DNA of 64,000 bases, taken from assembly GCF_000760595.1 (NCBI RefSeq), contig NZ_BBNM01000001.1:124001-188000 (forward strand), in the 5' to 3' direction. This document shows positions 1-7,607 of this stretch, in pieces. Numbering within the stretch: the stretch's first letter is position 1; every line of letters begins with the position of its first letter. The notes under the pieces were generated by a model. The model saw only the letters and a program-made list of their open reading frames with translations, searched no databases and was not told where the DNA came from. A program made the translations under genes and the position numbers. This stretch comes from Acinetobacter soli (GTDB lineage: Bacteria; Pseudomonadota; Gammaproteobacteria; Pseudomonadales; Moraxellaceae).

Positions 1-2
1 TC

Positions 3-431
3 TGGGGCATTGGTATGGTGATTGGCGGCTTGGTGGCAGGTTGGCTGGCCGATAAAAATCTCAATAGAACCATTATTGGCGTTCTCATCAGTGCGTCACT
101 GGCTTTTATTGCTGCCAGCTTCATGATGCACAACGTATACACCGCCATTGCTGGCTTGTTTATGATTGGTATTACGGTGATGGGTTTGGGTGGTGGATTA
201 CAAATGCGCCTGATGGATGTAGCCGGAGATGCACAAGGCTTGGCAGCATCGCTGAATCACTCTGCCTTCAATATAGCCAATGCACTAGGTGCCTATTTGG
301 GTGGTTGGGTATTGAGCCATAATATGGGCTGGATTGCACCTATCTGGGTGGGATTTGTACTCAGCCTAGGTGGGCTGATTATTTTATTGATTGCCTTTGC
401 AGTTGAGAAAAAAACCCGAGCAGTACACTGA
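3..431 (+). CDS. MFS transporter, C-terminal part (cut by window start)
   Basis: Only the last ~140 residues are present; the frame is open to the window edge, so the true start lies outside. The visible part has about four hydrophobic segments with the Gly-rich turns typical of the C-terminal half of drug/sugar-type major facilitator proteins (AraJ/YdhP-like), including a short charged loop (GWLADKNLNRT) like the MFS loop between paired helices. It is convergent with the nucleoside hydrolase that follows. Since the next genes handle nucleosides, export or import of a nucleoside or base is a reasonable guess, but the substrate cannot be read from this fragment. Confidence 0.8.
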   Translation, partial: WGIGMVIGGLVAGWLADKNLNRTIIGVLISASLAFIAASFMMHNVYTAIAGLFMIGITVMGLGGGLQMRLMDVAGDAQGLAASLNHSAFNIANALGAYLGGWVLSHNMGWIAPIWVGFVLSLGGLIILLIAFAVEKKTRAVH

Positions 432-439
432 TCGGGTTT
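412..439. terminator. Hairpin between convergent MFS and nucleoside hydrolase genes
   Basis: AAACCCGA (412-419) pairs exactly with TCGGGTTT (432-439) across a 12-nt loop that contains the MFS stop codon. The T-run is short on both strands, so it may be a weak bidirectional terminator. Confidence 0.4.
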
Positions 440-462
440 AATCATAGCTGATACAACTTCAA

Positions 463-1410
463 TTACGCGTAAGTCGCCAGTCGCTCTGACAGTAATTGAA
501 AGAAGGCATCTCGGTCAATGCTACGTAAAAACTCGGCATTGGCCTTACGCCCAGTCACATTCCACCAATCGGCAACCGTTGCACCCACAGTCAGCGGGCT
601 ATCTGTTTCAATTTCAACGTTAATCCAACGGCCTGTAAATAACGCTGGATTAATCATGTAGCCAATCACACATGGATCATGTAATGGCGCACCTTCCGAG
701 CCATATTTTTCCATATCGTAACGCTCAAAGAAGTCAGTCCATGCTGCAACAGCCGGTCCAACCTTATTGTTCATTTTACGCAGACCATCCACCCACTCTT
801 TTGAGGTTAATGCCTGATGAGTCACATCTAATGGAATGACGGTGAGTGGAATGCCCGCTGCAAACACAACTTTTGCTGCATCAGGATCGACAAACATATT
901 AAATTCAGCTGATGGTGTAATATTTCCGCCTTCAAAGAAACCACCACCCATGAGGACAATTCGCTCAATACGCGTGGCGATATCAGGGGCTTTGAGCAGT
1001 GCCTGAGCCGTGTTGGTCATTGGGCCTAACGAGCAAATCGTAATCGATTTTTCTGGTGCACGGCGAAAGGTTTCAATCAGAAAGTCGACTGAATGCTCAG
1101 GACGAAGCGGCATTTTCGGTTCAGGTAATTCAATTCCATCTAAACCCGTTTTGCCATGCACATTTTCTGCAGTAATTAATGGACGTTTGAGCGGACGATC
1201 ACATCCTGCAAATACAGGAATGTCTGGACGACCAGCCAATTCACACACTTTTCTGGCATTTACGCTGGTCAAACTTAAAGGTACATTTCCAGCAACTGTC
1301 GTAATTGCCAAAACATCAAGTTCCGGGCTGGCCAGCGCCAGTAAGATCGCAACTGCATCGTCTTGCCCTGGATCTGTATCAATAATAATTTGACGAGGTG
1401 TATTAGTCAT
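463..1410 (-). CDS. Nucleoside hydrolase (inosine/uridine-preferring family)
   Basis: Hydrolyses the N-glycosidic bond of ribonucleosides to free base plus ribose, in the cytoplasm. The N-terminal calcium/ribose-binding signature DTDPGQDDA is at residues 11-19, the conserved MGGGFxxGGN segment lies mid-protein, and the late HDP motif (PLHDPC) supplies the second Asp ligand; 315 residues is the usual length for RihA/RihB/IunH proteins. An AAGG Shine-Dalgarno sequence seven bases upstream supports this ATG. It lies near a NupC-type importer and a ribokinase, which would supply nucleoside and consume ribose. Purine versus pyrimidine preference cannot be decided from sequence alone. Confidence 0.93.
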   Translation of the reverse strand: MTNTPRQIIIDTDPGQDDAVAILLALASPELDVLAITTVAGNVPLSLTSVNARKVCELAGRPDIPVFAGCDRPLKRPLITAENVHGKTGLDGIELPEPKMPLRPEHSVDFLIETFRRAPEKSITICSLGPMTNTAQALLKAPDIATRIERIVLMGGGFFEGGNITPSAEFNMFVDPDAAKVVFAAGIPLTVIPLDVTHQALTSKEWVDGLRKMNNKVGPAVAAWTDFFERYDMEKYGSEGAPLHDPCVIGYMINPALFTGRWINVEIETDSPLTVGATVADWWNVTGRKANAEFLRSIDRDAFFQLLSERLATYA

Positions 1411-1484
1411 TCCACTACCTTTTTTTTAAAAACAGCCTGAACTCGTGCTCAAGCCTAAACGCAATATATAAATCGATCTAAACG

Positions 1485-2336
1485 TTATAGCAAAATTTTG
1501 CCATCTTGGATTACTTTGAGTTCGCGCATTCGCTCTGCATGATATTCACCGGCGGTATAGCGTGACGAGAGCACCACATCACCGCGTGGTTGTAAAAAGA
1601 ATGGCATCGAAATTCGTTCTTGCTGTGCATCTTGATCTTTGAATTTCACCACACGATGGGTGGTCGACGGGTAAAAGAACTGGGACGCTTCTTGAAGCAT
1701 ATCGCCAATATTAATAACCAGTGAATTCGGCTCGACAGGCACATCGTACCACTCACCTGCTGCATTTTTTACCTGAAGCCCCGGTGCTGTCGCAGCGGGC
1801 AAAATGGTAATGAGATTAATATCTTCATGCGCAGCAGCACGAACATAATCTTGATCTGTCGCTACAGGTGTATAACGTAATACGCGCAATAAACCCTCCG
1901 CACCCTCAATCATACTTGGCAACGGCTCACTATAGGCAGCGCGAATATGCTCGGGTGTAAATTCTTGAATCCATTGTAAAAGATGTTTAGCCAAGCCGAA
2001 TGCTTGTTGATAATAATTTAAACTCAGCGCTGATAATTCGGAAGGAAATACACCAGAAGGGAAAATATGAAAAAATTCTTTTAAATCTTTGACCGTTTCA
2101 CCTTTGGCTGTTTCGGATAAGTCGGTTGGAAAAAATCCGCCTTTTTGTTCGGGGCGAACACGGTAATTGTTTTTATACTCAGATTTAAAAAATGTCAGCC
2201 ACTCGGTGTAGATCGACTGGATTAATGACCAGTCCAGCGGATGATTGATAATCACAGCAAAACCAGTTTCACGTAACGACTGTGCGAATGCAGCCCCTGC
2301 TTCGGGATGCGTATAATCAATGGTTGCAATGTGCAT
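1485..2336 (-). CDS. Isopenicillin N synthase-family 2-oxoglutarate/Fe(II) dioxygenase
   Basis: A 283-residue non-haem iron oxygenase. The iron-binding triad is visible as H170-x-D172 (AAHEDINL) and H227 (TTHRVV), followed by R241-x-S243, the usual 2-oxoglutarate carboxylate clamp; the N-terminus (GFAVIINHPLD) matches the DIOX_N region. Known relatives hydroxylate small molecules; fungal thymine 7-hydroxylase belongs to the same superfamily. It sits 75 bp upstream (minus-strand sense) of the nucleoside hydrolase and downstream of the NupC-type gene, so oxidation of a nucleoside or base is inferred, not shown. A terminator separates it from the transporter gene. Confidence 0.85.
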   Translation of the reverse strand: MHIATIDYTHPEAGAAFAQSLRETGFAVIINHPLDWSLIQSIYTEWLTFFKSEYKNNYRVRPEQKGGFFPTDLSETAKGETVKDLKEFFHIFPSGVFPSELSALSLNYYQQAFGLAKHLLQWIQEFTPEHIRAAYSEPLPSMIEGAEGLLRVLRYTPVATDQDYVRAAAHEDINLITILPAATAPGLQVKNAAGEWYDVPVEPNSLVINIGDMLQEASQFFYPSTTHRVVKFKDQDAQQERISMPFFLQPRGDVVLSSRYTAGEYHAERMRELKVIQDGKILL

Positions 2337-2375
2337 AAGAACTCCATGTTATTGTGTTTATGGAAGCAAAAAATA

Positions 2376-2403
2376 AGCCGTATTTATAGAATGAAATACG
2401 GCT
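2376..2403 (-). terminator. Rho-independent terminator after the nupC-like gene
   Basis: Perfect 10-bp stem AGCCGTATTT (2376-2385)/AAATACGGCT (2394-2403) with an 8-nt loop. On the minus strand it is followed by TTATTTTTTG, so it ends transcripts from the nucleoside transporter gene. Confidence 0.8.
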
Positions 2404-2460
2404 ATTTTTGTCAGTATTTGGTCAAAACTGAATGCATTAAAACTATCTGCGACAACGCAA

Positions 2461-3711
2461 TTAGAGCGCAAAGCCTAGACAAATACCGGCAATTGTTGCG
2501 CTCATCAAGTTTGACAAAGTCGCGGCCAACAACGCACGGATGGCAAGCTTAGATAATACGGGCGTCAGTTTTGGTTCTACCATACCAAAAGCACCGAGTA
2601 CTACACCAATCGAGCTGAAGTTGGCAAAACCACACAACCCAAAAGAAATAATGGCTGCGGTATGTGCCGAAATGGTCTGATCTGCCAGATGCGGCGCTAA
2701 GTTTAGGTAAGCAACAAACTCATTAATGACCAGCTTTTGCCCAAGCAAAGAACCTGCTAACTGCGCTTCATTCCAGTCTACACCCATCACATAAGCTAAA
2801 GGAGAAAGGACATAACCAAAAATGGCATCTAGACTCAAGCCTGAATAGCCAAACCATCCACCCACGAAACCGAAGATACCGTTCACTAGACTGAGCAGGC
2901 CAACAAAAACCATAATCACGGTTCCGACACCTGCTGCAATTTTAAGCCCCATCATGGCGCCATTCGCAGCGGCCTCAATGATATTGGATGGACGTTGTTC
3001 ACCAAATTCAAGATCCGATACTTCAACAGTTGAAGGCTCAGTGGCTGGACTCAATAAACGTGCAAACAGAATACCGCCAGGAATCGCCATCAGCGAAGCC
3101 GCCAATAAGTATTCCATGGGTACGCCTAATCCGGCATAGCCAACCAATACCGAACCAGAAACAGCAGCCATACCACTACACATGACGGTAAACAGTTCAT
3201 TTTTATTCATACGTAACAAAAATGGACGCAACGCGGCTGGTAATTCGTTTTGACCAATAAAGATGGTCGTCACCGCAGCAAAGGACTCAACCTTACTGAT
3301 ACCCAGCGCTTTTTGAAACAAACCACCCAGTACTTTAATAAATACCGTCATGATTTTTAAATAATACAAAATCGAAATCAGGGCAGTAACAAAAATAATG
3401 GTTGGCAGTACTTTCAGTGCAAAAATAAAACCTGCGCCATTAAATACTGTGTTCATCTGATCGCCGACCAAGGCACCGAACAAGAAAGCGCTACCTGAAT
3501 CTGCATAACCAATCACATGGTTTACGCCATTGGCAAGCTGTTCAAAAATGTATTTTCCTAATGGAACATACAAAATGATAATTCCAAGCAGGAACTGCAA
3601 GCCCAAAGCCGGTAAAATCGTTCTCACTTTAATCATGCTTCGGTTATTGGAAAAAATATATCCAATCAACAAAAGAATAAAAATACCGATCAATCCACGA
3701 TATTCAAACAT
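2461..3711 (-). CDS. nupC: Concentrative nucleoside transporter (NupC/CNT family)
   Basis: Inner-membrane nucleoside/cation symporter of about 416 residues. It is hydrophobic throughout, with the CNT nucleoside-recognition region (a GQNELPAAL-type motif followed by the MCSGMAAVSGSVL stretch) and the C-terminal GFANFSSIG motif. The ATG at 3711 (MFEYRG) is preferred over upstream codons because GGAG lies six bases before it and the protein then aligns with the usual CNT start. It would feed nucleosides to the nearby hydrolase. It is transcribed alone: a strong terminator follows and a 670-bp non-coding region precedes it. The exact substrate range (NupC versus NupX/NupG type) is not determinable. 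Confidence 0.92.
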   Translation of the reverse strand: MFEYRGLIGIFILLLIGYIFSNNRSMIKVRTILPALGLQFLLGIIILYVPLGKYIFEQLANGVNHVIGYADSGSAFLFGALVGDQMNTVFNGAGFIFALKVLPTIIFVTALISILYYLKIMTVFIKVLGGLFQKALGISKVESFAAVTTIFIGQNELPAALRPFLLRMNKNELFTVMCSGMAAVSGSVLVGYAGLGVPMEYLLAASLMAIPGGILFARLLSPATEPSTVEVSDLEFGEQRPSNIIEAAANGAMMGLKIAAGVGTVIMVFVGLLSLVNGIFGFVGGWFGYSGLSLDAIFGYVLSPLAYVMGVDWNEAQLAGSLLGQKLVINEFVAYLNLAPHLADQTISAHTAAIISFGLCGFANFSSIGVVLGAFGMVEPKLTPVLSKLAIRALLAATLSNLMSATIAGICLGFAL

Positions 3712-4335
3712 TTTCATCTCCGTAACCTGAGCACACCCCATTCCAGCAACTCATGTCAACATCGTTGTACCTGCTGTATAAACAAACCAAGATGTCGTTA
3801 CTGATCGCCCTGTACTCGAATTACCTTATCGCGCCATTCAGTGATGCTTCATAATCACTGATTTGTAAAATGAGGAATTGGAGACAATACAAAGATCATG
3901 CCATCTCAAAAAACAGCATGAATCTGAAAATTATCTTACCAATCATGATTTTGCCAGCTTTATACAAGGGGCAAATAATGCAAAAAGCCTAAAAATAAGC
4001 ATTTGTTTTTAAACAAATATTTAATTGGGCTATTTATCGGGCGGTAAATTTAACAAAATTTTGCAGAGATTTCGAATGTTTTTTTTAGACTGCCCGATCA
4101 ATTTTGATCAAATTAAAAAGCAGTATCGCATTTTTTTATTTTTTTCTTTTTATAATCGTGACTTAATTATATCAAACTCATAATAAAAATTTATAGCATT
4201 ACAAAATTCTGCTTATGAATACCAGTGATGGTCTAAGACGTTGCCTTTTTTGAACTAACGGTAAAAAACAGTGCGTATTGAATCGTTTTTATACATTTAA
4301 TTTTATGAATTTAGCGGAGTACAGCACTAAGATTC
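3712..4335. other. Non-coding, AT-rich region upstream of the nucleoside transporter gene
   Basis: No convincing gene on either strand. It holds a dyad GATCAA-TT-TTGATC (4096-4109) and an inverted pair ATCGGGC (4037-4043)/GCCCGAT (4092-4098), which could be regulator sites for the minus-strand transporter gene. Long T and A tracts occur around 4080-4170. Confidence 0.5.
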
Positions 4336-4364
4336 AAAAAAAACAAGCACGAAATGTGCTTGTT
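4336..4364 (-). terminator. Terminator of the 115-aa hypothetical gene
   Basis: AACAAGCAC (4342-4350)/GTGCTTGTT (4356-4364), 5-nt loop, followed on the minus strand by a run of eight T (A-run at 4336-4343). Confidence 0.85.
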
Positions 4365-4382
4365 TCATGGAGAATTCATTTG

Positions 4383-4730
4383 TTATGCCGCCTTTGGATA
4401 GGTAATCACTTTACCCTGTGCCAGATGCGCAATTGCGTTACTGTTAAAATCGATAGTTAAAATATGGTTGTCATGGCTGATATGGTAAGATTTCACCAAT
4501 GGTTCATTTCCATTATTGGTTTCAATCACGTATTCGTCCACGATATTGAGAATACCTTCTAAGTTGGTACTGCTCGAAGCGAAATCATGATCAAAGAGAT
4601 CATAAATCGTATTTAGGTTGAAGGTTTCTTGCACATGATTTGGATGATGCTTGATGTAGTTTTCTAGGAACAAAACAAGTTTGTGTGCAAAGAAATAGTA
4701 GTTCGGCTTATGAGTATAATGCAGATTCAT
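4383..4730 (-). CDS. Conserved hypothetical protein, 115 aa
   Basis: I do not recognise a named domain. The start at 4730 (MNLHYTHKPNYYFF) is chosen because AAGGAG lies six bases upstream; a longer version starting at 4745 would put this ribosome site inside the gene. The protein is soluble-looking, rich in Asn and His, with no signal peptide or membrane segment, and reads as a small mixed alpha/beta protein. A clean terminator follows, so it is a single-gene unit, divergent from ribokinase across about 270 bp. Coding is supported by RBS and terminator; the function is unknown. Confidence 0.75.
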   Translation of the reverse strand: MNLHYTHKPNYYFFAHKLVLFLENYIKHHPNHVQETFNLNTIYDLFDHDFASSSTNLEGILNIVDEYVIETNNGNEPLVKSYHISHDNHILTIDFNSNAIAHLAQGKVITYPKAA

Positions 4731-4996
4731 CTCTGACTCCTTCAACAGTCTAGAATATCATTGTTTGTATGCCACTCATTCGTTTTAGGATTTCTATCTT
4801 AAATTAGTCTTAAAACACCTCCTTATGCATATCATTCTCACAATACGATAACATTATTAATTTTTGTTACTTTGCTTAAAAAAGCTGAATAACTAATCAG
4901 CAATATGGGCCACTTTTTTTAAGCGCTTGTTTGTTAAATTATACATCGCTTAAAATTAAAGGCATAATACGCCGCTTTTTAAATTTAGAGTTTCTA

Positions 4997-5926
4997 ATGA
5001 GTTCAACCCGTCCTTTGCTTACTGTAATTGGCAGCATCAATGTTGACCATATCCTTTCTCTTGAACACTTCCCTCATCCGGGACAAACCCTGAATGGTCA
5101 GGAGTATCAGGTCGCGTTTGGTGGCAAAGGTGCAAATCAGGCAGTAGCAGCAGGCCGAAGTGGCGCCAATACCAGTTTTATTGCCTGTGTAGGTGGCGAT
5201 GCCGTGGGCGAACAAATTCGTCACCAGCTCATCAAAGACCACATTGATACTCAGGCAGTACGTGCCGTTGAAGGTTTCACCACAGGTGTCGCACTGATTT
5301 TTGTTAATCAGCATGCAGAGAATTTTATTGGTATTCATGCCGGTGCCAATGCTGCGCTAGATATTGCGTATATCGATCAGCATGCAGAGCTAATTCAACG
5401 CTCAAGCGCAATTCTTTTACAGCTTGAAACACCGTTAGCGACTATCTTGCACGCTGCAAAGCTTGCCAAAGCTGCTGGCGTAAAAGTGATTTTAAATCCG
5501 GCGCCAGCTTGTGAGTTGCCAGAAGAATTACTACGTTTGGTCGATATTATTACGCCCAACGAAACTGAAGCTTTGAGCCTTACTAATGTGATTGTGCATG
5601 ATGATCACGACGCTGCCGAAGCGGCAAATGTGTTGCATCAAAAAGGCATTAAAACTGTAGTCATTACTATGGGCTCTCGTGGTGTTTGGCTGAGTGAATA
5701 CGGTCAGGGCAAACTGATTGAAGGGTTTAAAGTAAATGCAATCGATACCATTGCCGCAGGCGATACCTTTAACGGTGCATTTGTGACGGCACTTCTTGAA
5801 GGAAAAACCGCACAAGACGCTGCACGCTTTGCCAATGCAGCCGCCGCTATTGCCGTTACCCGATCTGGTGCCCAGCCGTCTGTGCCATGGCGTCAAGAAA
5901 TTGATGACTTTTTGGCATCTCGATAA
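4997..5926 (+). CDS. rbsK: Ribokinase (PfkB family)
   Basis: Phosphorylates D-ribose to ribose 5-phosphate with ATP. The first PfkB signature is at about residues 42-56 (GGKGANQAVAAGRSG) and the second near residue 252 (DTIAAGDTFNGAF), containing the catalytic Asp and the anion-hole glycines. From the ATG at 4997 it is 309 residues, equal to E. coli RbsK; an in-frame start at 4931 would add an unlikely basic extension. There is no ribose ABC transporter beside it, and the nearby nucleoside hydrolase and transporter suggest its ribose comes from nucleosides. A terminator follows directly. Confidence 0.93.
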   Translation: MSSTRPLLTVIGSINVDHILSLEHFPHPGQTLNGQEYQVAFGGKGANQAVAAGRSGANTSFIACVGGDAVGEQIRHQLIKDHIDTQAVRAVEGFTTGVALIFVNQHAENFIGIHAGANAALDIAYIDQHAELIQRSSAILLQLETPLATILHAAKLAKAAGVKVILNPAPACELPEELLRLVDIITPNETEALSLTNVIVHDDHDAAEAANVLHQKGIKTVVITMGSRGVWLSEYGQGKLIEGFKVNAIDTIAAGDTFNGAFVTALLEGKTAQDAARFANAAAAIAVTRSGAQPSVPWRQEIDDFLASR

Positions 5927-5940
5927 ATGTATTTTGCATA

Positions 5941-5970
5941 AAAAAACGCAGATATTTCTGCGTTTTTTTA
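5941..5970 (+). terminator. Terminator after rbsK
   Basis: Stem ACGCAGA (5946-5952)/TCTGCGT (5957-5963), 4-nt loop, then a T-run; the flanking A-run makes it symmetrical, so it could act in both directions. Confidence 0.85.
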
Positions 5971-6156
5971 TGCTTATTTTACTATTTCAGCGCGTGAAGC
6001 AAGCCTATTGAAAAGCACCCTTCTTTTCAATAGACTCGCTGCACATCAAAATCACTACCCATATGACTTTGATTGAATAAAAACATCTTAACTTGAACGC
6101 TCTCAAAAATTTTTCCGAATATTCAATTTTTTTTAGTTTTAACAGCATAAAATTTA

Positions 6157-6175
6157 TGTATATTGAAAATATACA
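6157..6175. promoter_or_regulatory. Perfect inverted repeat upstream of the Lrp-family gene
   Basis: TGTATATT-GAA-AATATACA, a 19-bp dyad ending 25 bases before the start codon. The position fits an autoregulatory operator for the Lrp/AsnC protein; this is inferred from position and symmetry only. Confidence 0.5.
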
Positions 6176-6199
6176 GCATAATTTTCTTTGGTTTAAATT

Positions 6200-6685
6200 T
6201 TGAACAGCACAGAATACACATTAGACCGTACAGATCGGAAAATTTTATCTGCCCTTCGTGGTAATGGCCGACTCACGATTGCACAACTCTCCGAAGAGGT
6301 CGGTTTATCATCCTCACCCTGCTGGACACGACTAAAGCGGCTTGAATCACTTAAAATTATCGATGGTTATACTGCTAACATTAATCCCAAAGCCATTGGA
6401 ATTAATGAATTATTTTTTATTGAAATTACACTCGAACGGCATGACGATGAAATGCTCGAAAACTTTAGCGAAGCACTTGCAGAAATTCCAGAAGTGATTG
6501 AGGCGCATTTGGTTACCGGAGAATATGATTATCTTGTAAAAGTTGCGGTGAAGGATTCAGAACACTATGAGCGGTTTTTAAGAAAGAAACTTTATTCCAT
6601 TAAAGGAATTCGGCATACACGTTCGACTTTTGCACTACGCCCATTAAAATTGGCGCATACCGCAGATTTTATGCTGATTGAATAA
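6200..6685 (+). CDS. Lrp/AsnC-family transcriptional regulator
   Basis: A 161-residue DNA-binding regulator. The N-terminal helix-turn-helix (LDRTDRKIL then LTIAQLSEEVGLSSSPCWTRLKRLE, about residues 8-45) and the C-terminal RAM/AsnC ligand domain (FFIEITLER, then HLVTGEYDYLVKV) are complete. The best start is TTG at 6200; no in-frame ATG exists upstream of the conserved LDRTDR, and no strong Shine-Dalgarno sequence is visible. Members respond to amino acids and often control a neighbouring gene; here neither neighbour is an obvious amino-acid gene. A perfect dyad lies just upstream and may be its own operator. Confidence 0.92.
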   Translation: MNSTEYTLDRTDRKILSALRGNGRLTIAQLSEEVGLSSSPCWTRLKRLESLKIIDGYTANINPKAIGINELFFIEITLERHDDEMLENFSEALAEIPEVIEAHLVTGEYDYLVKVAVKDSEHYERFLRKKLYSIKGIRHTRSTFALRPLKLAHTADFMLIE

Positions 6686-6757
6686 TGTTGAAGATAGTTG
6701 CTGCAACTGACAGCTAAATATGATTTAATACGCGCAGTTTGAGATGAGCCTCATACA

Positions 6758-6779
6758 GTATACGACTTGATTCGTATAC
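6758..6779. repeat. Perfect inverted repeat before the lrp terminator
   Basis: GTATACGA (6758-6765)/TCGTATAC (6772-6779) with a 6-nt loop CTTGAT. It lies 70 bp after the Lrp-family stop and just before the GC-rich terminator, giving two hairpins in tandem. Its role is unknown. Confidence 0.5.
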
Positions 6780-6783
6780 GACT

Positions 6784-6810
6784 AGCCCCGCTAATATGCG
6801 GGGCTTTTTA
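6784..6810 (+). terminator. Terminator after the Lrp-family gene
   Basis: AGCCCCGC (6784-6791)/GCGGGGCT (6798-6805), 6-nt loop, then TTTTTATTATTTT. It ends just where the convergent hypothetical gene stops. Confidence 0.85.
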
Positions 6811-7536
6811 TTATTTTATAGGTAACAATTCAAGCAACTTAACACGAGCTGCTTTAGCTAAACTCTTTCCACGAATGGTAGATGGGTGTTGTATTTTATA
6901 GCATATAATTTTCTTCTTGTAGATAAATTGATAAAGCTGATTTTTACTGATGCCCTGATCAGCATAATGCTTTCCCTCTGAGTAAAAACATGGATTAAAT
7001 AATTCTCTTCGATAAACTGTATTTTGACTACCATTTGCAAAAATAATAATATGAGGTTCAAAATAATTTATCTGCGCATTTAAAAGCTCGAAAGAGAGAT
7101 CTTTAATGAAAGAAAAGTATTTAGAGTTTATTGGACTTTTTTCTTTCCAAGAAAAGCAAAATAAGTTGCAATAAACTAGCCCATCACTCCCCGAATGATC
7201 TGCAATAGATCTAGTAAAGTCATGGAAAGTGATTTTTTTACTTCTAGGCTCACTCAACATTTTTTTAAAAAAATTTTTATTCTTTTTTATTGATTCTGAT
7301 AAATATTCATTCAGGGAATAATCTTGCTGTAAGTTAATATTCCATGCTCTAGTCTCTGCACCTATTATCATAATTTTATTTTTAGCATTCCAATAGTTAT
7401 CTGGTTCACTAGCTAGAAATAAACCCGATAAACCTTCTGTCACTTTACTATTTTCATGATTTGTATTGAAGAAAGATTCATCTATTTTTCTTAATATATC
7501 CAGATATTCTTGTCTTAAACAATCGAAATTTTTCAT
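6811..7536 (-). CDS. Hypothetical protein resembling the uracil-DNA glycosylase fold
   Basis: A 241-residue protein I cannot name with certainty. It has a beta strand then KIMIIGAETRAW (about residues 54-65), a central YCNLFCFSW strand, a PHIIIFANG strand and a late QHPST motif. That order (motif with G-x-E near the N-terminus, HPS near the C-terminus) is like the uracil-DNA glycosylase superfamily. The frame extends upstream to 7596, but that extension translates the acnB terminator hairpin, so the ATG at 7536 is preferred. The gene is clearly more AT-rich and Lys/Asn-rich than its neighbours, suggesting acquisition. The function is not established; a DNA-damage or defence role is only a guess. 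Confidence 0.7.
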   Translation of the reverse strand: MKNFDCLRQEYLDILRKIDESFFNTNHENSKVTEGLSGLFLASEPDNYWNAKNKIMIIGAETRAWNINLQQDYSLNEYLSESIKKNKNFFKKMLSEPRSKKITFHDFTRSIADHSGSDGLVYCNLFCFSWKEKSPINSKYFSFIKDLSFELLNAQINYFEPHIIIFANGSQNTVYRRELFNPCFYSEGKHYADQGISKNQLYQFIYKKKIICYKIQHPSTIRGKSLAKAARVKLLELLPIK

Positions 7537-7545
7537 TTTTTCTAA

Positions 7546-7579
7546 AATAATAAGGGCTGATTTATCAGCCCTTATTATT
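7546..7579 (-). terminator. Terminator of acnB
   Basis: Perfect 15-bp stem AATAATAAGGGCTGA (7546-7560)/TCAGCCCTTATTATT (7565-7579) with loop TTTA, 29 bp after the acnB stop on the minus strand. It lies inside the apparent N-terminal extension of the next gene. Confidence 0.8.
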
Positions 7580-7607
7580 AACTCATTTAAACTCAATCAT
7601 CAATCGA

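Noticed and set aside
1010..1393. 127-aa frame on the + strand within the nucleoside hydrolase gene
   Set aside because: Antisense shadow with Ser/Ala-rich composition and no ribosome site; the opposite-strand gene has all family motifs.
4278..4460. 60-aa + strand frame over the hypothetical gene terminator
   Set aside because: Runs through a terminator hairpin and antisense into a gene with a strong ribosome site.
5531..5896. 121-aa minus-strand frame inside rbsK
   Set aside because: Shadow of ribokinase with no ribosome site.
6686..6783. Possible tRNA or structured RNA gene after the Lrp-family gene
   Set aside because: Hairpins are present, but no acceptor stem, T-loop GTTCGA or anticodon arm arrangement can be built.
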